From Verrucomicrobiales bacterium (GTDB taxonomy: Bacteria; Verrucomicrobiota; Verrucomicrobiia; Verrucomicrobiales; DEV007): DNA of 64,000 bases. The first letter of the stretch is position 1. Each line of letters starts with the position of its first letter. Position numbers and translations under genes: made by a program. The stretch spans positions 1 to 64,000 of the forward strand of contig JAEUHI010000061.1 in assembly GCA_016795385.1 (NCBI GenBank). Reading direction: 5' to 3'. Of the stretch, positions 45,143 through 53,855 are shown in pieces. Under the pieces are notes generated by a model. It ran no database searches. It saw only the letters and a list, made by a program, of their open reading frames with translations, and had not been told where the DNA came from.

Positions 45143-46321
45143 ATGACTCATCGCCCCATCCCCGTCACCTTCCATCATCGCGTCGCCTTCACCCACGGCG
45201 CCTTTGATCCGAAGAATCTGACCTTGCGCGACCTCGTGGCCGAAGCCTGCGATCTCGACGGCACCGCGAAGGTCCTCGTCCTCCTCGATGCCGGCGTCGC
45301 CGCGGCCGATCCGAAATTGACCTCCCGCATTTCCCAATACTTCGCCGTCCACGCCGACACCCTCCATCTCGTCACCGATCCCATGCTCCTCACCGGGGGC
45401 GAAGCGTGCAAGAACGATTGGTCGCTCGTCGAGAAGATCTGGCAGGCAATCGAGTATTTCAAAATCTGCCGCCACTCCTACGTCATCGCGATCGGAGGCG
45501 GCGCCTTTCTCGACCTCGCCGGATTCGGGGCCGCGACCGCCCACCGTGGCATCCGCCTCATCCGCATGCCCACCACCACCCTCAGCCAGGGCGACGGCGG
45601 CGTCGGAGTGAAAAACGGCGTCAATTATTTCGGCAAGAAAAACTGGATCGGCACCTTCTCCGTCCCTTTTGCCATCGTCAACGATCTCGACTTTCTTTCC
45701 GTGCTGCCACCGCGGGCCTGCCGGGACGGCATCATCGAGGCCATCAAGGTCTCCCTCATCCGCGACCGGGCCTTCTATGAATTCCTCAGAGCCAACGGCC
45801 CCGCCCTCGGCCGCCTTGAGAAAAAGCCGCTTGAGCTCGCGATCCGGCGCAGCGCCGAGAACCACGTCGATCACATCGCCACGAGCGGCGACCCCTTCGA
45901 ATACGGCTCGGCGCGCCCCCTCGATTTCGGCCACTGGGTCGCCCACAAGCTCGAGCAGATCTCGAATTTCGCCGTCAGCCATGGCGAAGCCGTCGCCATC
46001 GGCATGGCCGTCGATCTGCTCTATTCGGTGAAGATCGGCCTGCTCCCCCGCGCCACCGCCGGGGAGATCCTCGACCTGATCGAGACCGTCGGCTTCGATC
46101 TCTGGTCCGCCGAGCTTGACCGCGAGGAGCGTGGTAGACCGGTCATCCTCGCGGGCTTGGAGGAATTCCGCGAGCACCTCGGCGGACGACTTACCATCAC
46201 CCTCGTCCCCGGCATCGGCGAAAAGCTCGAAGTGCACGAGATGGACGAAAGCGCCATCCTCGCGGCGATGGTCGAGCTGCGGGAAAGGGCGGGGAGAAAG
46301 TCGAAGGTGCGGACCAGCTGA
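45143..46321 (+). CDS. EboD-type sugar-phosphate cyclase (dehydroquinate-synthase-like)
   Basis: A 392-residue member of the sugar-phosphate cyclase superfamily, close in wording to EboD of ebo clusters. Segments AIGGGAFLDLAGFGAATAHR, VGVKNGVNYFGKKNWIGTF and RPLDFGHWVAHKLEQ match that group rather than AroB. The Zn ligands Glu199, His264 and His280 and the NAD site are intact, so it should convert a seven-carbon sugar phosphate to a cyclic product. Other ebo genes are not in the window. The start at 45143 is the first ATG after a long non-coding stretch; the frame extends earlier without a better start. Confidence 0.75.
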   Translation: MTHRPIPVTFHHRVAFTHGAFDPKNLTLRDLVAEACDLDGTAKVLVLLDAGVAAADPKLTSRISQYFAVHADTLHLVTDPMLLTGGEACKNDWSLVEKIWQAIEYFKICRHSYVIAIGGGAFLDLAGFGAATAHRGIRLIRMPTTTLSQGDGGVGVKNGVNYFGKKNWIGTFSVPFAIVNDLDFLSVLPPRACRDGIIEAIKVSLIRDRAFYEFLRANGPALGRLEKKPLELAIRRSAENHVDHIATSGDPFEYGSARPLDFGHWVAHKLEQISNFAVSHGEAVAIGMAVDLLYSVKIGLLPRATAGEILDLIETVGFDLWSAELDREERGRPVILAGLEEFREHLGGRLTITLVPGIGEKLEVHEMDESAILAAMVELRERAGRKSKVRTS

Positions 46322-46363
46322 ATCACCGGTCGACCTCGTCGGCACCCTCCCCCAAACACGAAA

Positions 46364-46391
46364 AAACCCGCAGACCGGAGTCGGCGGGTTT
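46364..46391 (-). terminator. Intrinsic terminator of the LysM lipoprotein gene
   Basis: A hairpin with outer arms AAACCCGC (46364-46371) and GCGGGTTT (46384-46391) and an inner GAC/GTC stem closed by a CGGA loop. On the minus strand it ends in a run of six T residues (46361-46366). It lies 49 bases after the LysM gene stop and could also slow transcription from the convergent cyclase gene. Confidence 0.85.
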
Positions 46392-46403
46392 CGTCGGGGG
46401 AAT

Positions 46404-46442
46404 TTGACAGGGTCAGGTCTGAAACCAAACAGGGTCGGATCA
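46404..46442. repeat. Direct repeat ACAGGGTC x2 beside LysM stop
   Basis: Two copies of ACAGGGTC start at 46407 and 46429, 22 bases apart, directly after the LysM gene, whose stop codon is at 46440-46442. The same eight bases form one arm of the palindrome at 58455-58487. Confidence 0.55.
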
Positions 46443-46886
46443 GGGAATCACAAGCTGTTGGCCGGGGCGGATCGTGTCGCTGGTGAGGCCGTTCGCACTC
46501 TTCAGGGCCGCCACGGTGGTGCCGTTCTTCTGGCTGATGCGATAAAGGTTTTCCCCGCTGGAGACGGTGTGCGTCTTGTTGCCCGAACCGGTGTAGGAAA
46601 CCGGGGCGCTGGAGCCACCCGAGGTCGCGGGGCCGGAATAGGTGGGCTGGTTGTAGGTCGGCACCGACGGCACGCTCGGCACCGAAGTCGGCGGCGTGTA
46701 GGTGTTTTCCGTGTAGGACGGATACGAGCTGTTCGACGGCGTGCTCGAGTAGTTCGTCGTGTTGCCCGACGAGCTGTAATAGGGATTGTTCTGATAGGCG
46801 TTCGTCGACGCGGTCTTCGTGCTCTTGCAGGAAGTGGTCAACGCGGCAAGCCCGAGGAGCGGCAGAAGGATACAAAAAGATCTCAT
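46440..46886 (-). CDS. LysM-domain lipoprotein
   Basis: A 148-residue exported protein. The lipobox LTTSC is at residues 16-20, so it is lipid-anchored at Cys20. A serine/tyrosine/proline-rich low-complexity spacer covers about 22-100. The last 45 residues are one LysM domain (HTVSSGENLYRISQKNGTTV then ALKSANGLTSDTIRPGQQLV), which binds peptidoglycan. No peptidase domain is present, so it is a binding or anchoring protein rather than a full hydrolase. A good terminator follows at 46364-46391. Confidence 0.8.
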   Translation of the reverse strand: MRSFCILLPLLGLAALTTSCKSTKTASTNAYQNNPYYSSSGNTTNYSSTPSNSSYPSYTENTYTPPTSVPSVPSVPTYNQPTYSGPATSGGSSAPVSYTGSGNKTHTVSSGENLYRISQKNGTTVAALKSANGLTSDTIRPGQQLVIP

Positions 46887-47060
46887 ATCGATGGGTGGGA
46901 GGTCAATAACTTCCCGAGAATATTAAGGTTTCTTAACATTTTGGCAAGCAAATTTTAAAAATTGTGAAGAATTCTTTTGTTTTTTACGCCCGCACGGGCC
47001 CCTTTTCCCTCCCGATTTCGCCTTGCGCGAGCCCTTGGCGGGGATCATGCTCCGCGATCT

Positions 47061-48599
47061 ATGAGCATCACCCGCGCCCTCATCTCGGTCTCCGACAAGA
47101 CCGGCCTCGACGAGCTTGCCAAAGGACTCCACCGTCACGGTGTGGAGATCCTTTCCACTGGCGGCACCGCCAAATTCATCGCCGCCCTCGATATTCCCGT
47201 GATCGAAGTTTCCGACTTCACCGGCTTCCCCGAGATGCTCGATGGACGGGTCAAAACCCTGCACCCGAAGGTCCATGGGGGTCTCCTCTACCGCCGCGAT
47301 CTGCCCGAGCACGGCAAGCAGGCCGCCGAGCATGGCATCCAACCGATCGACCTCGTCGTCGTGAACCTTTACCCCTTCGAGCAGACCGTGGCCAAGGAAG
47401 GCGTCACGCGTGAGGAGGCGATCGAGCAGATCGACATCGGTGGCCCCAGCATGCTGCGCTCGGCCTCGAAGAACCACGACGCCGTCACCGTCGTCGTCGA
47501 TCCCGCCGACTACGCGGTGGTGCTTTCGGAAATGGACGAACACAAGGGCGCGACCACCCTGAAGACCCGCGAACGCCTCGCCATCAAGGTCTTCCAACGC
47601 ACCGCGGCCTATGATGCCGCGATCGCCGCCTATCTGAACGACGCGCAGGAGACCGAGGCCTCTTTCTCGATCAGCCTGCCCCTGTGCCAGGAACTCCGCT
47701 ACGGCGAAAACCCGCACCAGAAGGCCTCGCTCTATGGGAGCTTCACCGATCACTTCAAGCAGATCCAGGGCAAGGAGCTCAGCTACACGAACGTGATCGA
47801 CATCGCCGCCGCCGGAGAGCTGATCCTCGAATTCCGCCGTCCCGCCGTCGCGATCCTGAAGCACACCAATCCCTGTGGCGTCGGTGCGGATGAGAACGAC
47901 CTGCGCCTCGCTTGGGAAAAGGCCTTCGAGACGGACCGTCAGGCCCCCTTCGGCGGCGTCATCGTCTGCAACCGTCCCCTCGGGATCGGGTTGGCCCGGG
48001 TCATCTCGGAAATTTTCACCGATGTCATCATCGCGCCGGAGTTCGAGAGCGATGCCCGCGCCCTCTTGCAGAAGAAGAAGAATCTGAGACTCATCCAGAT
48101 GAACGAATCCTTCCGCGACACGCTGGAGGATCCGGTGATCCACTCGGCTCCCGGAGGCCTCCTCGTGATGGACCACGACGTCCGCGCCCTCGGCCTCGAG
48201 GACATCGAGAAGAAAGTCGTCACCCAGCGCCCGCCGACCGCCGAGGAGATCGAGGCGATGCGATTCGGCTGGCGCATCGTGAAGCACGTGAAATCGAACG
48301 CGATCGTCTTCACCACGAGCGACCGCACCCTCGCGATCGGAGCAGGGCAGATGTCGCGGGTGGATTCCTGCCGCATCGCCACCTGGAAAGCCGAGCAGGC
48401 GGGACTCAGCCTGAAAGGATCCATCGTCGCGAGCGACGCCATGTTCCCCTTCCCCGATGGCCTCACCTATGCTCTCGAAGCCGGTGCCACCGCCGCGATC
48501 CAGCCCGGCGGCTCTGTCCGCGACGAAGACGTCATCAAAGCCGCCGATGAACGCGGTGCCGCGATGATCTTCACGGGACACCGCCACTTCCTGCATTGA
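47061..48599 (+). CDS. purH: Bifunctional AICAR transformylase/IMP cyclohydrolase
   Basis: A 512-residue bifunctional enzyme for the last two steps of IMP synthesis. The N-terminal IMP cyclohydrolase begins ALISVSDKTGLDELAKGL and contains STGGTAKFI and DGRVKTLHPKVHGG. The C-terminal AICAR transformylase holds RYGENPHQKA and LKHTNPCGVG, with the catalytic Lys/His. The start at 47061 is chosen by family N-terminus; the frame extends to 46977. It is divergent from the LysM gene (174 bases between starts) and convergent with the GspE-type gene. Confidence 0.95.
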   Translation: MSITRALISVSDKTGLDELAKGLHRHGVEILSTGGTAKFIAALDIPVIEVSDFTGFPEMLDGRVKTLHPKVHGGLLYRRDLPEHGKQAAEHGIQPIDLVVVNLYPFEQTVAKEGVTREEAIEQIDIGGPSMLRSASKNHDAVTVVVDPADYAVVLSEMDEHKGATTLKTRERLAIKVFQRTAAYDAAIAAYLNDAQETEASFSISLPLCQELRYGENPHQKASLYGSFTDHFKQIQGKELSYTNVIDIAAAGELILEFRRPAVAILKHTNPCGVGADENDLRLAWEKAFETDRQAPFGGVIVCNRPLGIGLARVISEIFTDVIIAPEFESDARALLQKKKNLRLIQMNESFRDTLEDPVIHSAPGGLLVMDHDVRALGLEDIEKKVVTQRPPTAEEIEAMRFGWRIVKHVKSNAIVFTTSDRTLAIGAGQMSRVDSCRIATWKAEQAGLSLKGSIVASDAMFPFPDGLTYALEAGATAAIQPGGSVRDEDVIKAADERGAAMIFTGHRHFLH

Positions 48600-48623
48600 G
48601 AAGGGCGGTCATGCCGCCACCGC

Positions 48624-50306
48624 TCAGTGCCCCACGTTGCTGAGCACCTCCTCGATCGTCGTCTCCCCCGAGGCGACCTTGCCCCATCCGTATTCGCGCA
48701 GGGATCGCATGCCGTTGCGGACGGCCTGATCCTTGAGCTGGGCATACGTGCCGTGGGTGGTGATCAATTCCGACATCGCCGGATCGATGAGGCAGATCTC
48801 GAGAATGGACATCCGGCCACGGTAGCCCGTGTTGCGGCAGGCACGGCAGCCGACGGCTTCCTGGATACCGGATTTCTTTTCGAGAGGGAAGCCGATCTCG
48901 GCGAGGTAGGAGTCCTCGAGATCATGGGCGGGACGTTTGCACTGCTCGCAGAGCCGGCGCACGAGCCGCTGGGCGAGGAAGCCGCGCACGGACGAGGCGA
49001 TGAGGAAGGGCTCGATCCCCATATCGAGGAGACGGGTGATGCCCGAAACGGCATCGTTCGTGTGGAGGGTGCTGAAGACCAAGTGCCCCGTGAGAGCGCC
49101 GCGGATCGCGATCTCGGTCGTCTCGAGGTCGCGCATTTCCCCGACCATGATGATGTTGGGATCGCCACGGAGGATACTGCGCAAACCGGAGGCAAAGGTC
49201 AGTCCGATCTCGGGCTTGATCGCGATCTGGACGACGCCGTCGAGCCGGTTTTCTACGGGATCCTCGACCGTGACGATGCGGGTCTCTTTCGTATTGAGGC
49301 GCTTCAGGAAGGTGTAGAGCGTCGTCGATTTCCCCGATCCCGTCGGCCCGGTGACGAGGATGATGCCGTTCGGTTGGCGCAGCAGTCCTTCGATCGTCTG
49401 GGTGGTCTGGGCATCCAACCCCAACATGGACATGTCGAAATTCTGCCGGGTAAGAAGGCGTAGGCTGACACTCTCGCCGTTCACCGAGGGAATCGTCGCG
49501 ACCCGGACATCGACAGGCGCGCCGTCGAGCTCGAGATTGATGCGTCCATCCTGCGGCAGGCGGCGCTCGGCGATATCGAGCTGGGCCATGATCTTGAGCC
49601 GGGAAATGAGCGAGGCCTGGAGCGCGCGGATGTCCGGCGGCACCGCCACCTCCTGGAGAGCCCCGTCGATGCGGTAGCGAATGCGCAAGCTCTTCTCGAG
49701 CGGCTCGATGTGGATGTCGGTGGCTCTTTCACGGAGCGCTTCGCGGAAGATCTGGTTCACGAAATTCATGACCGAGGCTTCCTCCTCCTCCTCATCGAGC
49801 TGCGTCACCTCCTGCTCGAAGTCGTCGGCGGCGGCGGGGTCGCGTCCCTCGAGGAGTTCGTCGAATTGCTCGGCTCCGACGCCATAGCCCTGGCGGAGGC
49901 CTTCGAGGATGCGATAGCGCGTCCCCACGACCCACGAGACCGGAGTGGAAAGCTCGCGCCCGACGGCCTGACGGGCCTCGAGATCGAAGGGATCGTAGGT
50001 CATGAGGCAGATCCCCTCTTCATCGATGCGGCCGGGCAGGAGCCGGTGGCGCAGGGCGATCTTGGCGGGAAAGCGCCGGTGCAGGGCACTCGTCAGATCG
50101 AGCTCGGACTCCGGCTGGAAATCGAGCCCGGCCTCTTCGGCGAGTTGGCGGGCGAAGGATTCCTCATCGACCAAGCCGGCGTCGTAGAGTGCATCGACGA
50201 GGGAGACCCGGCGCGAGGCGGCCTCGGCGAGCACGGCCTCGCAGCGCAGCGCATCGGCACAGCCGCTTTGCTTCGAGATCCGGGTGAGGAGAGGGATGAG
50301 GGACAT
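48624..50306 (-). CDS. GspE/PilB-type type II secretion/type IV pilus ATPase
   Basis: A 560-residue hexameric ATPase. The N-terminal part (about 1-150) is a MshEN/GspE-N-type domain. It is followed by the Walker A VTGPTGSGKSTTLYTFLK, the Asp-box IVTVEDPVENRL, the Walker B GDPNIIMVGEMRDLETTEIA and the His-box LVFSTLHTNDA. A tetracysteine Zn site (CEQC and CRAC) is intact. It powers pseudopilus or pilus assembly at the inner membrane. No other pilus or secretion genes are in the window. Confidence 0.9.
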   Translation of the reverse strand: MSLIPLLTRISKQSGCADALRCEAVLAEAASRRVSLVDALYDAGLVDEESFARQLAEEAGLDFQPESELDLTSALHRRFPAKIALRHRLLPGRIDEEGICLMTYDPFDLEARQAVGRELSTPVSWVVGTRYRILEGLRQGYGVGAEQFDELLEGRDPAAADDFEQEVTQLDEEEEEASVMNFVNQIFREALRERATDIHIEPLEKSLRIRYRIDGALQEVAVPPDIRALQASLISRLKIMAQLDIAERRLPQDGRINLELDGAPVDVRVATIPSVNGESVSLRLLTRQNFDMSMLGLDAQTTQTIEGLLRQPNGIILVTGPTGSGKSTTLYTFLKRLNTKETRIVTVEDPVENRLDGVVQIAIKPEIGLTFASGLRSILRGDPNIIMVGEMRDLETTEIAIRGALTGHLVFSTLHTNDAVSGITRLLDMGIEPFLIASSVRGFLAQRLVRRLCEQCKRPAHDLEDSYLAEIGFPLEKKSGIQEAVGCRACRNTGYRGRMSILEICLIDPAMSELITTHGTYAQLKDQAVRNGMRSLREYGWGKVASGETTIEEVLSNVGH

Positions 50307-50383
50307 GGCGGGAAGGATGGCAGAGGAGAAGGCGGGGAGTCAACCCCGGGATTGGTGGATGGTTCCGCCTGGTGAAACCTCAT

Positions 50384-50451
50384 ACTCCTACTCTTACCTC
50401 TTACTCCTACTCAGCGGGCGTCGAGGGACGTTCGGTCTTGAGTAGGAATAG
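50384..50451. repeat. Direct and inverted TACTCCTACTC repeats upstream of the delta-60 gene
   Basis: TACTCCTACTC occurs at 50384-50394 and 50403-50413. An inverted copy TGAGTAGGAATA lies at 50440-50451 and matches TACTCCTACTCA at 50403-50414 with one mismatch across a 25-base loop. The group sits in the 196-base gap between the GspE-type gene and the delta-60 protein gene. Confidence 0.6.
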
Positions 50452-50502
50452 GACGTTGGGGAGGAAGGGATCTCCCATCGACATCACGCCCTGGGTAACC
50501 TA

Positions 50503-52776
50503 ATGTCCTCCATGAAGCTGCACCGCCTTGGCTTGTTTGCCTGCTTACTTTTATCGCTATTACCGCTGAGTTTGCGAGCTCAGGCCGTGTTGATCAACAG
50601 TAATAATAGAGCCCAGAGTGGTGGAACTCCGCTTGATGCCCCGGGTCGCGCCTCGGCCCAGGCGTTTACCACAGGGTCTGTCGAATCACAACTCCACTCC
50701 ATCTCCGTAAAGTTGGTCCTCTACGAGACAAGCCAAGTCTCGGTGAAGCTGTGGTCGGGACCGGGCAATTTTCCGATCAGCTTGATCGAGGATCTTGGGA
50801 CAATTTCGAATGTCCCTTTGGGGGCGAGCAGCGTCCTATTTTCGTCAACAGTGCGGCCTCAACTCGCCCCGAACACCCGCTACTGGGTGTCGGTGGCCAA
50901 TGTTTCGGGAAACTTCGACTGGACCCTGACATCCTTGAGTCCAGTCGGCGACAATGAGGGCAGTTTCGAAAACCTTTCCCGCCAGTCCCCAGACGGAGGC
51001 ACGACATGGCCAAATGAAGGGGACGCGGACAGACTCCACAGGGTCACAGTCTATGGCACGCTCTTTCGCCCGGGCAATATTGACACAAGCTTCGGAGCGG
51101 ATGAAACAGGCGCCGATACCAGTGTCACTTCTATTGTGGTGCAGCCCGACGGGAAAATCTTGCTCGGAGGGGTATTCAGCAAAGTATCTGATGACAACGC
51201 TACCCACAACCGAAGCCGAATCGCCCGTCTCAATCCCGACGGTAGCGTCGATACAACCTTTGGTGGCGACGGATCGGGCTTTAATGGCAGCGTTTGGTCC
51301 GTCGCTTTGCAGTCCGACGGGAAGATCCTCGTCGGAGGCGGTTTCTCCACTTTTTCTGACGGCAACGCCACCCACAGTCGACTCCGGATCGCCCGTCTCA
51401 ATTCCGACGGTAGCCTCGATATCAGCTTCAATACTGATGTCGAGGGAACAAATTCTTCCATCAGTGCCCTCGCGGTCCAGCCGGATGGCAAGGTCCTCAT
51501 CGGGGGCAATTTCACCGGTGTTTCCGACGGCACCGGGAGCCACAGTCGGCTTCGCATTGCACGCCTCAACTCGGACGGCACCGTTGACACATCTTTCGGC
51601 GCTGACGGCTCAGGCACGGACGGAACCATCTTGTCCATCGCGGACCAAACCGATGGCAAGATCCTGCTTGGTGGGGAATTCACCAACGTCGTCGACACGA
51701 GTGGCACCTTTAGCCGCAGCCGCATCGCGCGTTTCAACGCGGACGGCACTGTCGACACGGCCTTCGGCAAGGAGGGCTGCGGCGGCGACCACAACATATG
51801 GTGCATCACGTTACAGGCTGACAATAAGATCTTAATCGCCGGCCGATTCTCAGCTGTCAGTGACGGCATCAGCGTCTACCCTCGAAGACGCATCGCCCGC
51901 CTTAATGCCGACGGAAGCGTCGACAGCAGCTTCGTTTCTGCTGGGACAGGATCTGATAGTATAGTAGATACGGTCGCAACCCAGGCGGACGGCAAGATTC
52001 TCCTGGGAGGGTTTTTCAACACCGTCTCTAGTGGCAACCGGCTCGGAATCGCACGTCTCAATCCCGACGGAACCATCGACGCGAACTTCGGAACTAACGG
52101 GAAAGGTGTAAGCCTTTTGGTCCGCTGCCTCGCGATCCAGGCCGACGGGAAAATCCTGATCGGGGGAGATTTCTCCACCGTGACCGGCGCCACTGACACC
52201 CGAACCCGGGCCAACATCGCCCGCCTTGAAAACGATGCGACGCTCTCCCGGATCTCGATGCCCGATCCCACCCGCGTCCAATGGCTGAGAGATGGGACCA
52301 CGCCAGAGGCAATGAGAGTCACGGTAGACGTTTCGACGGACAATGGCTCCAATTACGCCTTTCTAGGCAATGCTTCCCGAATTCCGGGCGGCTGGGAATT
52401 GAGTGACGTGGAGGTGCCGAGCGTCCGCGTCCTCCGGCTCCGCGCCTTTGTTTCCGGTACCACCGGTTCGGGCATCATAGAGGCCCTCGACGGATTAAGG
52501 CACTCGCGCCGTCCTCTGTTGACCGTGAGTGGAAAACGTAAACTCACCACCGGGAAGGGCCGCTTCACACTCACCGGAACGGCGAGCGATCCCGACGGAG
52601 ACCTAACCTCGGTGCGATATAGGGACGCCGGCGGGAGATGGCTCACCGCAATGGGCATCGCGAACTGGACTGCCAAAGCCAAACTGAAACCCGGCCGTAA
52701 CACGATCCTTATCGCAGCCTACGACTCACGGAACGACTCCTCTGCGATCATGGCCGTAAAAGTGAAGTTGAAGTGA
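50503..52776 (+). CDS. Exported delta-60 repeat protein
   Basis: A 757-residue exported protein. A signal peptide covers about residues 1-27 (a second ATG at 50512 is equally usable). About 190 N-terminal residues form a beta-sandwich-like region. Then come seven delta-60 repeats of about 55 residues (about 190-580), each with the core QxDGKILLGGxF followed by RxRIARLNxDGxVDxxF. They build a beta-propeller. The last 90 residues share an Ig-like module with the 17737-18729 product (VSGKRKLTTGKGRFTLTGT and KAKLKPGRN). Surface location is likely; function unknown. Codon use looks lower in GC than its neighbours in the 5' part. Confidence 0.75.
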   Translation: MSSMKLHRLGLFACLLLSLLPLSLRAQAVLINSNNRAQSGGTPLDAPGRASAQAFTTGSVESQLHSISVKLVLYETSQVSVKLWSGPGNFPISLIEDLGTISNVPLGASSVLFSSTVRPQLAPNTRYWVSVANVSGNFDWTLTSLSPVGDNEGSFENLSRQSPDGGTTWPNEGDADRLHRVTVYGTLFRPGNIDTSFGADETGADTSVTSIVVQPDGKILLGGVFSKVSDDNATHNRSRIARLNPDGSVDTTFGGDGSGFNGSVWSVALQSDGKILVGGGFSTFSDGNATHSRLRIARLNSDGSLDISFNTDVEGTNSSISALAVQPDGKVLIGGNFTGVSDGTGSHSRLRIARLNSDGTVDTSFGADGSGTDGTILSIADQTDGKILLGGEFTNVVDTSGTFSRSRIARFNADGTVDTAFGKEGCGGDHNIWCITLQADNKILIAGRFSAVSDGISVYPRRRIARLNADGSVDSSFVSAGTGSDSIVDTVATQADGKILLGGFFNTVSSGNRLGIARLNPDGTIDANFGTNGKGVSLLVRCLAIQADGKILIGGDFSTVTGATDTRTRANIARLENDATLSRISMPDPTRVQWLRDGTTPEAMRVTVDVSTDNGSNYAFLGNASRIPGGWELSDVEVPSVRVLRLRAFVSGTTGSGIIEALDGLRHSRRPLLTVSGKRKLTTGKGRFTLTGTASDPDGDLTSVRYRDAGGRWLTAMGIANWTAKAKLKPGRNTILIAAYDSRNDSSAIMAVKVKLK

Positions 52777-52841
52777 TGAGTATTGGGTGATCAGTCCACG
52801 CCACGCTTGCGCTCGCCCTTCCCCTCCCCCATAATCCCGGC

Positions 52842-53855
52842 GTGATTCTCGACGTGGAAAAGTTCATTGCCCGGGAGCGGACCCACTGGGACGAGTTGGC
52901 GGCGTTGTTGCGCCTGCAGGAAAACCAGCCCGATCGCCGCCCTCCCCTCGACGAAGCGAAGCGCTTTTATTACCTCTACCAGCGCACTTCCTCGGATCTC
53001 GTGAAGCTGAAGACCTTCGCCGGCGAAGCGGAAACGACCCGCTTCCTCGAAAACCTCGTCGCGCGTGCCTACAGCCGGCTGCACGAGGATGGCGGGGAAA
53101 AGGTCCCGTTCCGTCCCTGGCAGTGGCTGACGCGGACCTTTCCCTCCACTTTCCGCCGCCACTGGATCGCGTTCGCCCTTTCCTGCGGCACCTTTTGGAT
53201 CGGCGCAGCCTTCGGAGCGGCGGCGCTGAAGGTGAACTACCAGTCCAAGGCCGATTTCATCCCGCCGCAGTTCTCGCATCTCAACGAGAAGCCCTCGAAA
53301 CGAGTCGAGCGGGAGGAGAAGCAGGATTTCGACGCCTTCCAGGGTCGCCACGCTTTTTCGGCCCAGCTCATGACGCACAACACGAAGGTGACGATCATGA
53401 CGATGGTGACGGGCTTTCTCTGGGGCATTTTCACCTTCGTCCTTCTCTTCTACAACGGTACGATCATCGGCGTGGTGATCTTCGATTACGTCACGGACGG
53501 TCAGGGCACCTTTCTCACGGCGTGGCTCCTGCCCCACGGATCGTTCGAGCTGCCCGCGATCTTCATCGGTGGACAGACGGGGCTCGTGATCGCCCGGGCC
53601 ATGTTCGGCTGGGGGACGAATCTGAGGCTGCGGGAAAGGCTCCGGCGGATCCGCGGCGACCTCCTCACCCTCATCGGTGGCGCCGCGCTGCTGCTGATCT
53701 GGGCGGGCATCATCGAATCGTTCCTCTCCCAGTATCACGATCCGCGCTTTTATCCCTGGAAAATCGGAGTCGGTGCGGTGCAACTCACCGGCCTGATCCT
53801 CTATCTGGCCTTTTGCGGCCGGAAAGCGCCTGACAAAACCACCTCACCCGCCTGA
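52842..53855 (+). CDS. SpoIIM/DUF95-type membrane protein
   Basis: A 337-residue membrane protein of the stage II sporulation protein M (DUF95) family. Residues 1-95 form a helical cytoplasmic domain (RFYYLYQRTSSDLVKLKTFA). About five helices follow: FALSCGTFWIGAAFGAAAL, TIMTMVTGFLWGIFTFVLLFY, IIGVVIFDYV, LPAIFIGGQTGLVIARAMF and LIGGAALLLIWAGIIESFL. In non-spore-formers this family accompanies RDD and MoxR genes, with an undefined envelope role. The start codon is GTG. Its stop overlaps the start of the RDD gene by one base (TGATG). Confidence 0.8.
   Translation: MILDVEKFIARERTHWDELAALLRLQENQPDRRPPLDEAKRFYYLYQRTSSDLVKLKTFAGEAETTRFLENLVARAYSRLHEDGGEKVPFRPWQWLTRTFPSTFRRHWIAFALSCGTFWIGAAFGAAALKVNYQSKADFIPPQFSHLNEKPSKRVEREEKQDFDAFQGRHAFSAQLMTHNTKVTIMTMVTGFLWGIFTFVLLFYNGTIIGVVIFDYVTDGQGTFLTAWLLPHGSFELPAIFIGGQTGLVIARAMFGWGTNLRLRERLRRIRGDLLTLIGGAALLLIWAGIIESFLSQYHDPRFYPWKIGVGAVQLTGLILYLAFCGRKAPDKTTSPA

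Noticed and set aside
45143..46321. AroB assignment for the sugar-phosphate cyclase
   Set aside because: Its signature segments follow EboD and not the shikimate-pathway AroB, although AroB activity cannot be excluded.
46923..48596. 557-residue minus-strand open frame opposite purH
   Set aside because: PurH is unambiguous and conserved; the opposite frame has no domain.
48624..50306. Type II secretion or type IV pilus gene cluster
   Set aside because: Only the ATPase is present; neighbours are purH and a delta-60 protein, with no GspD, GspF, pilin or peptidase genes.
51060..52220. Repeated DNA in the delta-60 gene considered as a mobile or CRISPR-like array
   Set aside because: It is seven diverged coding repeats of about 55 residues with a protein-level consensus.
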